A stretch of DNA of 64,000 nt. It comes from Dechloromonas sp. H13. GTDB lineage: Bacteria; Pseudomonadota; Gammaproteobacteria; Burkholderiales; Rhodocyclaceae. The position numbers and the translations under genes were made by a program. Numbering within the stretch: position 1 is the first letter of the stretch; each line of letters opens with the position of its first letter. Location of the stretch: assembly GCF_009469615.1 (NCBI RefSeq), contig NZ_SSXX01000001.1:620001-684000 (forward strand), given 5' to 3'. Positions 40,504-48,738 of the stretch are shown piece after piece. The notes under the pieces were generated by a model. It was given only the letters and a program-made list of their open reading frames with translations, was not told where the DNA came from and searched no databases.

Positions 40504-40537
40504 AAACTCGAACTGAATCTGTGGAAAGGCATCTTGC

Positions 40538-41149
40538 ATGACAGCACAAGCAACTGCCCAGAAAGGGCGCCTCGAACACCTCCTGGACGAATTTACCGAC
40601 GTCCACGGCACAGTGTTGCTCGGCATGCACAAGGAAATCCAGACGCTGAAGGCGGCGATCCAGAAAAGCGTCGATACACAGATCGGCGGGGTATTGGCCG
40701 AGATCCAGAAAGCCGACTCTGAGCTGGTGAAGCATATGGACGGATCCCGAGGTGTGGGAACTGAGCTGGCGGCGAAGACCAAGGCAGAACTGGCGACCTA
40801 TGTGGAAGGTAGTGCGCGCGCCCGGAACGAGGCCATCGAAGCGCGCAAGCTGGCCGAAGACGCCATCGCCAAGCTGCTCGAGAATGCCAAACAGGTGAAC
40901 GCTGCCTTCGATGCCAGAGCACAAGAAGCAATCCAGACGATGATCAGGCGCCAGGAGGATTTTCAGTCGAAGCTCGCCGCCACCCTAACCTTTACCGACA
41001 AACTCAATGGCAAATCCATGGAAATGCTCAAGGAGGTTATGGCTCGCGAGCATCGCCTGCACATCTTTACGCGGCGGATTGTGATTGCGGTAGGCGTCGT
41101 CGTGTTCATGACACTGGGGGTATGGATATGGCTGACTGTCAGGAACTGA
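40538..41149 (+). CDS. Coiled-coil protein with C-terminal membrane anchor, 203 aa
   Basis: Mostly charged helix (residues about 20-160, e.g. ARKLAEDAIAKLLENAKQVNAAFD), then a single C-terminal helix RIVIAVGVVVFMTLGVWIWL, ending in the cytoplasm or periplasm. Reverse-orientation tail-anchored topology. Overlaps the next gene by about 22-28 bases, so they are translationally coupled. No named family. Confidence 0.7.
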   Translation: MTAQATAQKGRLEHLLDEFTDVHGTVLLGMHKEIQTLKAAIQKSVDTQIGGVLAEIQKADSELVKHMDGSRGVGTELAAKTKAELATYVEGSARARNEAIEARKLAEDAIAKLLENAKQVNAAFDARAQEAIQTMIRRQEDFQSKLAATLTFTDKLNGKSMEMLKEVMAREHRLHIFTRRIVIAVGVVVFMTLGVWIWLTVRN

Positions 41150-42609
41150 TTGCCCTGTCCGGGCAATATGCCGAACACGGTGGGCGTGCCCGGATCGATG
41201 ACCTGCGTGCGCTGGCGACCGGATACATCGCAGCACGCCGCACGTCGATTCTCGACGCCGCCGCAATCGCGCTTGCCTTCGATGCAATCATGTCGCAGGA
41301 CACCTTCGATGTGTCGGAAGTCACCCCGGAGATGGCTTCTGCATGGGAACTCGCTTACCCGAACGTGCCAATCGAATCCCTTGCCGGTCGCTCCACAGAG
41401 GGACTGGCCGGCGCCATCAGCGGCTGGAAGGGAAAGCTATTCGAAGTGGAGGTTGAACAACGCCTTAACGCGGGTGAATGGGTGGGCGACCTCCACCTGG
41501 AAGCTGGGCAGCGCGCACAGATCGCTGCTTCCGCTACGCAACCCGGCTGGGACATTCAGATCATCGACGAGAATGGCGCCGTGGCCAATGCCATCCAGCT
41601 AAAAGCCACCGAGTCGGTGAGCTACGTGCACGAGGCGCTGGATCGCTACCCGGACACACCAATCCTCGCTACGCATGAAGTGGCATCAAAGTTAGCCGAC
41701 CACCCGTCGATCATGGACTCCGGCATACATAACGACGCCCTGACCAGTTCCGTCAGTGACCACGTCTCGGATGCCTCCAGCGATGCAGTGAGCGATGCTC
41801 TCATCGGTGCGATGCCGCTGTCTATTATCGCCATCACCGAGGGATCAAGAGTTTTGTCAGGAAAGAAAACGGTCGATCAGGCACTTGCTTCGGGCGGCGA
41901 CCGTGTCGCAAAGGGCGCTATGGCAGGTGCCGTGGCCGCGACGGTCTCTATAGTCGCGACACCCCTCGTCGGTGCCATTGCGGGCTTCATCACCCGGCTT
42001 GCACTGGACTCCGATTCGCCCAAGCCGAGAAGGACGGATTATTCTTCATTGCCCCCCGGCATGGATCGACTACGTGCTTCTGCGTCTGGTCTCAATGAAA
42101 CTGTTAAGGGACTTGAGCATCACTACCCCTGCCCCCCTCGCTTCGAAAAGCCCAAAGGCCCGGAACAACTAAGCGATGAAGAGGAGTTGTTGTCCTTGGT
42201 GGATCAACCCACCCGTCTGGCGATCGAGCGCGGATCCATGCCACTGGATTTGTGGATCGACCTGATGATCAAAAAGGAAACATCCAGTCTGCCCGAAGCG
42301 GAGCTTCAACGCCACCTGATAGACCTTCGGCAAATTCAGGCCGGTGGAATGATCGAAACAGCTTTTAGGGACGTCGGATTTGCCGCAAGAATGGGAGCCG
42401 CACTTGCCGGCGGCGGAAAAGTTCGCCTGAAGGCACGCCTGCAGGATGCGATTCAGATTGCCGAATTGCAGCTCAAGAAATTCGCCGGAAACTTCACCCA
42501 AGAAGATGCGGACAGGACAGCGTTCCTGAAAATGACCACTTGGGAAAGAGCGAAGGTCGAATCCGAAAAACGAATGGCTGATCGCTTAAAAAAACGGGGC
42601 ATAACTTGA
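41122..42609 (+). CDS. Mrr-like nuclease/membrane protein of unknown system, 495 aa
   Basis: The N-terminal part contains WKGKLFEVEVEQRLNAGEWV, then QPGWDIQIIDENG and NAIQLKATES, the D-QxK pattern of Mrr-type PD-(D/E)XK nucleases. The middle (about residues 195-290) is Ala/Gly-rich and membrane-like (AMAGAVAATVSIVATPLVGAIAGFITRLAL). The C-terminus is helical and basic. ATG 41122 or 41128. Partner of the coiled-coil gene upstream. Low codon match to the chromosome. Confidence 0.7.
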   Translation: MDMADCQELIALSGQYAEHGGRARIDDLRALATGYIAARRTSILDAAAIALAFDAIMSQDTFDVSEVTPEMASAWELAYPNVPIESLAGRSTEGLAGAISGWKGKLFEVEVEQRLNAGEWVGDLHLEAGQRAQIAASATQPGWDIQIIDENGAVANAIQLKATESVSYVHEALDRYPDTPILATHEVASKLADHPSIMDSGIHNDALTSSVSDHVSDASSDAVSDALIGAMPLSIIAITEGSRVLSGKKTVDQALASGGDRVAKGAMAGAVAATVSIVATPLVGAIAGFITRLALDSDSPKPRRTDYSSLPPGMDRLRASASGLNETVKGLEHHYPCPPRFEKPKGPEQLSDEEELLSLVDQPTRLAIERGSMPLDLWIDLMIKKETSSLPEAELQRHLIDLRQIQAGGMIETAFRDVGFAARMGAALAGGGKVRLKARLQDAIQIAELQLKKFAGNFTQEDADRTAFLKMTTWERAKVESEKRMADRLKKRGIT

Positions 42610-42630
42610 GGCAATATACCGCCCATGGGG

Positions 42631-43092
42631 TCAGTCGCCCCTTACGAACATTTCCTGGGCAGGTGGGTTGGCAATAATCGCCAACAACTCGTCGTCCGAC
42701 ATGGCTGAAAACTTGGCGCTCAATCGCTTGCCATCGGCGCATAGGGTCAAATTGACCTTCTCCGGCTCGTAGAAGCCGCACAGCTTGGCGATCTGGACCA
42801 AACCGGCAATCATCACCGCCGGATTCTGCTGATCCCGGCCCATCTGAATCGCGCTCAGGAGGCCGTTTACGACGTCCTGCTTGGCCATCCGCAGCTCAGC
42901 CTGAAAAACCTGCTGACGGGCCGCTAAAGCGTCTTTTACGGCAGGTTTCGACAGGTTTTCCGGGCCAGTCACCCGTGCCGTCTTGCTGCTGTACCCTGCC
43001 AGCCGTGCGGCTTCCGCAGCGTTGCCGCACAGGGCATAGTGCTCGACAAACCTACCCTGCCGGACGGTCAGTTTTCCGCCAGTATCGGGCAC
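42631..43092 (-). CDS. Phage terminase small subunit (TerS-like)
   Basis: 153 residues. LTVRQGRFVEHYALCGNAAEAARLAGYSSKTARVTGPENLSKPAVKDAL fits the Terminase_2 family N-terminus (DNA-binding HTH). GTG start at 43092. No large terminase, portal or capsid gene is nearby. In phage satellites an island-encoded TerS redirects packaging of the helper phage. Confidence 0.85.
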   Translation of the reverse strand: MPDTGGKLTVRQGRFVEHYALCGNAAEAARLAGYSSKTARVTGPENLSKPAVKDALAARQQVFQAELRMAKQDVVNGLLSAIQMGRDQQNPAVMIAGLVQIAKLCGFYEPEKVNLTLCADGKRLSAKFSAMSDDELLAIIANPPAQEMFVRGD

Positions 43093-43107
43093 GCTTGTCG
43101 CCAGCTG

Positions 43108-43473
43108 TCAGGCCACAAAAAGACGCTGCTGCTGGGCACGATAAGACCCCACCTGCTGTGCCTTCCCGCCGACCAGCGACACCTGCACCATCGCCTCGCA
43201 ATGCCCGGCCACCAGTTCCTTGAGGAGCTTAGGGCTGTAGGCGACGGCTGGCTGCAACTGCTCCTGCAGGGCAGCTCCGGGGTTCAGAACGGCGATGCAG
43301 TAGCCATCGTTGTACGCGGGGTGAACATGTCCGAGGACCAATACCTCCTTGGTCTCGCCTTCTTGCAGGGAGATCGTCCGTTTGAAGGCGACATCGGCCT
43401 TCGGCGTTGAGGCCAGAATGCCCTTAACGATGCCACTGGCAACGTCTTTCATCTGTTGGAGTTCGCTCTTCAT
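43108..43473 (-). CDS. Unknown protein upstream of TerS, 121 aa
   Basis: ATG 43473 follows GGAGGTC. The protein (KSELQQMKDVASGIVKG...FKRTISLQEGETKEVLVLGHVHP) is beta-rich, soluble, without signal peptide. Same transcript as TerS (15 bases apart). The SOS box at 43499 is 25 bases upstream of its start, so it should be DNA-damage inducible. Confidence 0.65.
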   Translation of the reverse strand: MKSELQQMKDVASGIVKGILASTPKADVAFKRTISLQEGETKEVLVLGHVHPAYNDGYCIAVLNPGAALQEQLQPAVAYSPKLLKELVAGHCEAMVQVSLVGGKAQQVGSYRAQQQRLFVA

Positions 43474-43498
43474 TTCTGGACCTCCGTCCGTTTAGAAT

Positions 43499-43518
43499 AA
43501 CTGTAAGTTTATACAGTA
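43499..43518. promoter_or_regulatory. LexA (SOS) box
   Basis: AACTGTAAGTTTATACAGTA has both CTGT and ACAG cores at the exact eight-base spacing with AT-rich centre. It sits in the 63-base gap between divergent genes at 43473 (minus) and 43537 (plus), so one LexA site controls both. Confidence 0.8.
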
Positions 43519-43536
43519 TTCGAGAGGTCCACAAGC

Positions 43537-43839
43537 GTGATCTTCAAGGTCTATCTGATGCGCCGGGGCGGCAGGAAGATGTCATGGCGGGACACGATCA
43601 ACGGGCCGGCGTTTGTCGGTGACCTGAGGTTGGGCAGCGCCACCAGCCGCAATGGTGTGTACAAGGTCGCGGAGTTAATTACGCCAGGCGGCATTGCCAC
43701 AATGCTTTTACCGCCGCTGCACGAGCCTGTCCTTATCGGCATCGCGCCGCAGGCCCTGCAGCTACGTGGGTTCGAGCGAATGAAGGAGCCAGAGGGCTAC
43801 TACAGCGTGATTCAGGAATGGCATTGCGAGATTCCTTGA
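43537..43839 (+). CDS. Unknown 100-residue SOS-controlled protein
   Basis: GTG 43537 after GAGAGG. Basic N-terminus (MIFKVYLMRRGGRKMSWRD), then a beta-rich domain (ATSRNGVYKVAELITPGGIATMLLPP). Position next to the LexA box implies expression with TerS operon. Function unknown. Confidence 0.65.
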   Translation: MIFKVYLMRRGGRKMSWRDTINGPAFVGDLRLGSATSRNGVYKVAELITPGGIATMLLPPLHEPVLIGIAPQALQLRGFERMKEPEGYYSVIQEWHCEIP

Positions 43840-43866
43840 GACCTCTTTCGACGTTGGGTGCATGCG

Positions 43867-44478
43867 TTAGGCATCTCGGCTTCCCGCAGGGTGACCAAAG
43901 ACTTCGTCAAATGCTAGCTCAGCCAGTTTTCGCACTTCCTGAGAACTCCCCTCCATTTGATGGACGACGACTAGCCAGCTGTAGTTGCGATTGGGATCCT
44001 GGTCGATGTCCACCCCACTTGGGCCACCTGCCTCTAACTTCAAGCAGTGTGGCCAGAACGCTTCGTAGAAAGTCTTGCCCCGATTTTCTGGCTTGCTTTG
44101 GTATCGCGTTGCTCGCTCCGAGTAATCCGCCTTGTAATGGGAATGAAAAAGATGGCTTGTGACTCTCTTTCGCGTCGTCGCACACTCTCCCCGATAGATT
44201 GCTCGCAGATTTCCCGCGAACAATTTACATGAATTTCCCTCCACAGGGCGATCGGTAAGAATGATGTAAAAACCGTCTTTATAGTAAACGCCTGCTAAGT
44301 CACTACGCCCAGTTATGACTAGTCGGTCGATCTGTGGCGTATCGACTCCAAAGGAATCGGGAACTCTGTTTCTCTGGTAGATTGCTCGGAATGCATCGGC
44401 AAACTGGATTTTGACGCGCTCTTGAGCAACCTGAACTGCATTATTGAGTTCAGACTTCATTGCTGTAACAACGTACAT
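43867..44478 (-). CDS. GIY-YIG-like nuclease domain protein
   Basis: 203 residues from ATG 44478 (GTG 44493 possible). SDLAGVYYKDGFYIILTD and LRAIYRGECATTRKRVTSHL resemble the GIY...YIG beta-strands with the catalytic Arg. A conserved-looking HCLKLEAGGPSGVDID and WLVVVHQMEGSSQ follow. Lower GC. Paired with the PD-(D/E)XK-like gene at 44552. The assignment is by motif only. Confidence 0.55.
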   Translation of the reverse strand: MYVVTAMKSELNNAVQVAQERVKIQFADAFRAIYQRNRVPDSFGVDTPQIDRLVITGRSDLAGVYYKDGFYIILTDRPVEGNSCKLFAGNLRAIYRGECATTRKRVTSHLFHSHYKADYSERATRYQSKPENRGKTFYEAFWPHCLKLEAGGPSGVDIDQDPNRNYSWLVVVHQMEGSSQEVRKLAELAFDEVFGHPAGSRDA

Positions 44479-44551
44479 GATGCTTATCGACACCTAACGT
44501 TTGAGTGGAACCGAGAAGCACACCTTCTCGGCGATCCAGTTAACCGGAATG

Positions 44552-45523
44552 TCAGCCATTTCGCATGCCTGGCTGACGACACATACGAATCTTGGTCCAA
44601 CGATCATCTAGTTGGATAGCCAGCCCATCAGGAAACGTTACAAGTGCTCCATCTTTCAATACTGTAGGTAAATCCGCCTTCCACTGTTCCCCGACGATAC
44701 CTAAAATATTGCCTTGGTCAAACGATTGGTGAATACGACGGTCTAGACCTATCGTTAGGCCGATATCTTCGATATGGTGAAATGCAAATTGGCGCCCATG
44801 AATAAGGCGGACATCGTTGCTACCTTTAGTTACTGAGTGCGCGAATGAGTAATAGCCGCTCATGAGATCTATCTGCTCAGCAATGACGTCCACGGCATCT
44901 TCATCAAACTCCTCGGGATCATCAATCATGATTTCGAGGCTCGGTGAAAAGTATGCTTGGATGCCGACGCGGAGAGTTGGAAACTGTCCGTTAATTCTGC
45001 GTAGCTTCCGGGTCTGATCTTTGGCCTTTGTATGCGCATCGGAACTGAAGCCGTTCGTTCGGCCTTTGGCCTCGATCACGATCCAGTCGCGCCGATTATT
45101 CAACCCGATGAGGTCGGGCTGTGAATTCCCGTTGAGTGTTAGCTTCCCGCCATCCTTCTTGAAACGGGACAAGTGGAACAGCCACGGTGTATCGAGAAGG
45201 CGTGCTGCTATCAGCTTGGCAACCATCATTCCTACGAAGTAGGAAGTTGCCCCTTTCTCAGTCGGATCGAGAGAATCATAGAGAGCTGACTTCTCGAAAC
45301 GGGAAGGCGTTTGTCGCAGGTTTGCGTAAACGGTATGCGAACGAACGATTGCGTCACTCAACGAGTACCAACCGTGCGTAAACAGCTCAGCTACACCCGG
45401 CTTTCCGACAGTAACAGCTGACCAAACAAGCTCTTCCCACGTGGCTGTCAACACATGAGATCCGTTCAGAAGTGACCCCAAATGTGGCTTGAAGTTTTTT
45501 GCTGTGTAGGGAATGCAGGGCAT
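44552..45523 (-). CDS. PD-(D/E)XK-like nuclease of unknown role, 323 aa
   Basis: The central segment SQPDLIGLNNRRDWIVIEAKG carries the D-(x)n-E-x-K nuclease pattern. N-terminal half is helical, with a short Trp-rich start. Lower GC than neighbours and head-to-tail with the GIY-YIG-like gene, 74 bases apart on the same strand. Possible two-nuclease defence unit. No close family recognised. Confidence 0.65.
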   Translation of the reverse strand: MPCIPYTAKNFKPHLGSLLNGSHVLTATWEELVWSAVTVGKPGVAELFTHGWYSLSDAIVRSHTVYANLRQTPSRFEKSALYDSLDPTEKGATSYFVGMMVAKLIAARLLDTPWLFHLSRFKKDGGKLTLNGNSQPDLIGLNNRRDWIVIEAKGRTNGFSSDAHTKAKDQTRKLRRINGQFPTLRVGIQAYFSPSLEIMIDDPEEFDEDAVDVIAEQIDLMSGYYSFAHSVTKGSNDVRLIHGRQFAFHHIEDIGLTIGLDRRIHQSFDQGNILGIVGEQWKADLPTVLKDGALVTFPDGLAIQLDDRWTKIRMCRQPGMRNG

Positions 45524-45780
45524 AAAGAATGGGTAACGAGTGATATGACAAAGTGTCGCCTAATCAAGCAACCAGACCAATAGACTGGAATACGGTAAAC
45601 ATCGAGAAGCTTGTACCGCAGTACTCTTGGGCAAATGGCTGCATTTCTTAGATCGTCTAATTTCAGAGGAGCGCTGTTCACATTTTTTGTAAGGTTTGGC
45701 GCTGCGCACCGCGCACGCAGAAACCTGCTCTGCTACCACGAAATCCATTTAGTATCCATATTTCATCTTTGGATTGTGAC
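45524..45780. other. Gene-free gap with a hairpin-like repeat
   Basis: 257 bases. It contains repeat copy 45693-45726 (GGTTTGGCGCTGCGC... ending AAACCT) whose near copy lies at 46460-46492. AT-rich left part probably carries the promoter for the minus-strand 45523 gene. Nothing else recognised. Confidence 0.4.
45693..45726. repeat. Hairpin-like repeat, copy A (copy B at 46460-46492)
   Basis: GGTTTGGCGCTGCGC, ACC, GCGCACGCAGAAACCT. Copy B differs at a few bases (GGTTTGGCGTTGCGC, CTC, GCGCACGCGAAACCT). Both can fold through GCGC/GGTTT complementarity. Role unknown. Confidence 0.5.
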
Positions 45781-46224
45781 ATGCTTAAGCCAATAGTTTT
45801 GATTGCTAGCATGGCCTTCTCTTTCGCCGCGCTGGCTGATACCTATGTATGCGAGTTGCCAAACAAAAAGCGTGTTTATGAAACCGCTCCGTGCTCTGCC
45901 GGCAAGACCTTATCTGTAATTCATACTTTCACCCCCGAAAAAACGCAAGAGCAGCGCTCCGCAGAGGCACTAGAGGAACTCAAAGCACAGCAGCAGCGTA
46001 TGCGGGAGAAAACACAGCAGTTAGCCGCCGAAAAGCAGTGGGAGCTTGACCAATACCGGCGACAGCAAGCTGCTGCGAGTGCGGCAGAACAGGAAGCACG
46101 CCTGCGCCGACTAGAGTTTGAAGCAACTCGACAACCATTCCGACTTGAAGACCAGCCCGGATTCAGGGAAGAACGCCCACTAAACTGCATACGCACTGGC
46201 CCCAACACAATGAACTGCAATTAG
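45781..46224 (+). CDS. DUF4124-like secreted protein, 147 aa
   Basis: ATG 45781. The signal peptide MLKPIVLIASMAFSFAALA is cleaved before DTYVCELPNKKRVYETAPC, a short DUF4124-type motif (Cys pair). The rest is Gln/Glu-rich coiled coil (QQQRMREKTQQLAAEKQWEL). Periplasmic. Lower GC. Confidence 0.75.
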   Translation: MLKPIVLIASMAFSFAALADTYVCELPNKKRVYETAPCSAGKTLSVIHTFTPEKTQEQRSAEALEELKAQQQRMREKTQQLAAEKQWELDQYRRQQAAASAAEQEARLRRLEFEATRQPFRLEDQPGFREERPLNCIRTGPNTMNCN

Positions 46225-46459
46225 CTTTTATCAGACGAGCAGAGTTCTGGTGTAACAAGACCCAAGATCTGTCATCAATCCTCGCCAAAAAGCGCGTTCA
46301 CACTTACCCGCTCGCCACCCCCTCCCCCCTTCCCCAAAAGCCGTACCCCACTTCGGATTCGCTTTCCGATTCCCGCGAAAGGAGTCTCTTCGGCCCCCGG
46401 CTGAACAAGATTTCCTAGTTCGCCCGTCCCGGACGAACGTCGTTCTTTGATCGTGTAAC

Positions 46460-46492
46460 GGTTTGGCGTTGCGCCTCGCGCACGCGAAACCT
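46460..46492. repeat. Hairpin-like repeat, copy B
   Basis: See copy A at 45693-45726. Lies in the 46225-46600 gap, about 770 bases from copy A. Confidence 0.5.
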
Positions 46493-46537
46493 ACCTCCCC
46501 AGTCGAGGCTCAGGCGCTGTCCTGACCTCACTTCCCT

Positions 46538-46578
46538 AGCGGCATCGTCTCGTCACTGAGCGGTGCCGCTTTTCTTTG
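46538..46578 (+). terminator. Terminator-like stem AGCGGCA/TGCCGCT
   Basis: 7-bp stem with 19-base loop, followed by TTTCTTTG. It precedes the small gene at 46601. Confidence 0.5.
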
Positions 46579-46600
46579 TCCCTTTGTAAGGAGTATCACC

Positions 46601-46804
46601 ATGAAGACGCACAACCAACCCATCCCGCTCAACCCGGCCAACACCAAGAGCGAATCCCGCCTCGTCAAGACGGCGGCCCTGTTCACCTTCCGTGGCCTGC
46701 GCGCCCTCGTCGACGCCGCCAAGACGGTGCCCGTCATCGTCGCCGAGGCAGCGTCCGACGTCCGTGACGCATGGGAGGAATCCAACGCCTCCCCAAAGCC
46801 GTAA
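46601..46804 (+). CDS. Small island protein, 67 aa
   Basis: ATG 46601 after AAGGAG. MKTHNQPIPLNPANTKSESR then a helical LVKTAALFTFRGLRALVDAA. No motif known. Same unit as the membrane protein 12 bases downstream. Confidence 0.55.
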   Translation: MKTHNQPIPLNPANTKSESRLVKTAALFTFRGLRALVDAAKTVPVIVAEAASDVRDAWEESNASPKP

Positions 46805-46816
46805 AGGAGGACGATC

Positions 46817-47092
46817 ATGCTGACCACCGGTTTCATGATTTTCCTTGGCGTTGCCTTGATTCTGGCGAAGCTGCCGCGGCGGACGATGCTGCGCGTGCTC
46901 AAGCACGACTTGGCGCTGGATATAGCCGTCTCGCTGATTACCCTGATGATTCACTGGGGGACCTTCAGCGGGGTGATGGCAGCGACCGTGGCCGGCCTGC
47001 TGACCAGTCTGGCGACATCCGGCCTCAAGCGCCTGATTGGCTACGCCGATGCCGACAACTACTACCCGGGACGCGTCCGTCTCGACGTGTAA
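46817..47092 (+). CDS. Small membrane protein, 91 aa
   Basis: ATG 46817 after AAGGAGG. Two or three hydrophobic helices: TGFMIFLGVALILAK, ALDIAVSLITLMIHWGTFSG and VMAATVAGLLTSLATSG. Type seen in plasmid/ICE leading regions. Function unknown. Followed at 47214-47291 by GC-rich leader of the ardC gene. Confidence 0.6.
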   Translation: MLTTGFMIFLGVALILAKLPRRTMLRVLKHDLALDIAVSLITLMIHWGTFSGVMAATVAGLLTSLATSGLKRLIGYADADNYYPGRVRLDV

Positions 47093-47291
47093 ATCGCGGC
47101 GACAAGTCGCTGGTCTGGGTATTTCTCGCCGCTGCAACCGGTGAAGCCGGACGCCACAGCATCCGCCTGATCCTGCGTCACACCCTGCGTCTGCTCAGGT
47201 AGATCGCTGGCCGTTGTTTCCCTTCATTCCCCCCTTTATCGCCCCAGTCCGGGTTACCCCCGGCTGGGGCGTTCCTTTTTGGAGATTCAAA

Positions 47292-48188
47292 ATGAACGAC
47301 ATCTATCAAACCATCACCGACAAGATCATCGCCGAGTTGGAAGCCGGGACGGCCCCTTGGGTCCGTCCGTGGTCCGGCGAGGCCGATCCCTTCCCGCGCA
47401 ATGCGCTGTCACAGCGTCCGTACCGCGGCATCAACAATGTGCTGCTCGGCATGGAAGCCCACTGCCGGGGCTACACCTCGAACCAGTGGCTGACCTTCCG
47501 GCAGGCGCATCAACTGGGCGCGCACGTCCGCAAGGGCGAGCGGGCCTCGACCATCATCTACTATGAAGCACGTATGCTGGATAAGGAGGATAGCGAGCCT
47601 GTCGCCGACGGCAACGAACCGGAGAAGCGGTTCATCCCGCTGCTCAAGGTGTTCTCGGTGTTCAATCTCGATCAGGTGGAGGATTTACCCACGACGCACC
47701 AACCCGTCACCCCTGACTTCGAGTGGCATGCCGGGGCAACGCCTGAGCAGATCATCGACGGTTCCGGCGCCGAGATTCGCCATCAGGGATTCAAGGCGTT
47801 TTACTCGCCACCGAATGACCTGATCTACCTGCCGGGACGGCAGACCTTCGTCGATGCGGCGGCGTACTACAGCACCGCCCTGCATGAGTTGTGTCACTGG
47901 ACAGGTGCGACCACCCGGCTCGGACGCAAGCTCGGACGGCGCTTCGGGGAATCGGCCTATGCCATGGAGGAGCTGATCGCCGAGCTGGGCGCAGCTTTCC
48001 TGTCGGCGCATTGCCGGCTCGATGGCCGCCTGCAGCACGCCAGTTACATCGCCACGTGGCTGGAGGTGCTGCAGCGCGACAAGCGGGCCGTGTTCGTCGC
48101 GGCAGCGCAGGCGCAGAAGGCGGCAGACTACCTGCTGGAACACGCCGGGCTGATCGCCCCGGCGGATGCGATGCCACTGGCGGCCTGA
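47292..48188 (+). CDS. ardC: ArdC-type antirestriction protein (ssDNA-binding plus zincin)
   Basis: 298 residues. N-terminal DUF1738-type ssDNA-binding domain (NDIYQTITDKIIAELEAGTAPWVRPW, YRGINNVLLGMEA), C-terminal zincin with HELCHWTG (HExxH) and downstream Glu (EELIAELGAAF). Known ArdC proteins protect incoming ssDNA from type I restriction. ATG 47292 after TTGGAGA. This fits transfer by conjugation or phage. Confidence 0.9.
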   Translation: MNDIYQTITDKIIAELEAGTAPWVRPWSGEADPFPRNALSQRPYRGINNVLLGMEAHCRGYTSNQWLTFRQAHQLGAHVRKGERASTIIYYEARMLDKEDSEPVADGNEPEKRFIPLLKVFSVFNLDQVEDLPTTHQPVTPDFEWHAGATPEQIIDGSGAEIRHQGFKAFYSPPNDLIYLPGRQTFVDAAAYYSTALHELCHWTGATTRLGRKLGRRFGESAYAMEELIAELGAAFLSAHCRLDGRLQHASYIATWLEVLQRDKRAVFVAAAQAQKAADYLLEHAGLIAPADAMPLAA

Positions 48189-48259
48189 TCACCTTCCATT
48201 GGCACGGGACATGCGTTATTTCCATTGTCATTGACAGGAATCCAGACGGGGTGGCCATC

Positions 48260-48376
48260 ATGCTATCGACTGAAATCCTTGTGCTGCTGGGCAATCGGAC
48301 GCTTTTCCCGTATCTGAAGGAAGCGATCAAGAGTTGGATCAAGGGGAAGTATCAGCACCAATCCAGTGCTGACTAG
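48260..48376 (+). CDS. Possible 38-residue small ORF
   Basis: ATG 48260: MLSTEILVLLGNRTLFPYLK continues to a basic helix. Weak ribosome site (GGGGTGG). Not clearly real. Confidence 0.3.
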   Translation: MLSTEILVLLGNRTLFPYLKEAIKSWIKGKYQHQSSAD

Positions 48377-48738
48377 CACTCTCATTGAGCATTTCCCTCG
48401 CGACAGATACTCCACAATTTCTGTGGATAAGTCTGTGGGCGGGCCGTTGGCAGTCTTCTATAAGACTTGCAGCGCCAGTGGCTTAGCTGCCCTGCTCAAC
48501 AATTAGGCATACGGTTTCACCCACAACCCCCACAAGTCGACTTCTGGGGGGTTTGGGGGGTGCTCGTCCCGTAAATAGCCATAACAAGACTGTTTGGCGA
48601 CATTGCTGCGGTCAATAAATCTGACAACGTCGCACCCTCGCTGGCGCTTCTGAGCCAGCACCTTTGACAAAGCCCGATCAGGCGTAAGCCGGTCGGGCTT
48701 TGTCGTTTCTATCTCTCGCATTTCCAAGGAGTTTCATC
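48377..48738. other. Regulatory-looking gap before the annealing-protein gene
   Basis: It contains a G-tract pair (GGGGGGTTTGGGGGG at 48545-48560) with a C-rich partner 15 bases upstream, and a stem of 12-13 bases (ACAAAGCCCGATC with its complement) at 48667-48703, just before AAGGAG for 48739. Possibly an RNA-based control element. No convincing ORF, though a 74-codon minus-strand frame spans it. Confidence 0.35.

Larger units (their letters stand above)
46225..46600. other. Gap of 376 bases with hairpin repeat and terminator
   Basis: It contains hairpin-like repeat copy B (46460-46492), a pyrimidine-rich stretch (CCACCCCCTCCCCC near 46315) and a terminator-like stem at 46538. No convincing ORF. 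This may hold an origin or transfer site, but nothing specific is recognised. Confidence 0.35.

Noticed and set aside
46553..47137. Minus-strand frame of 194 codons
   Set aside because: Opposes two short plus-strand genes with strong ribosome sites, and shows no motif.
48503..48727. 74-codon minus-strand frame
   Set aside because: It spans the hairpin and G-tracts, with no ribosome site; treated as a regulatory gap instead.
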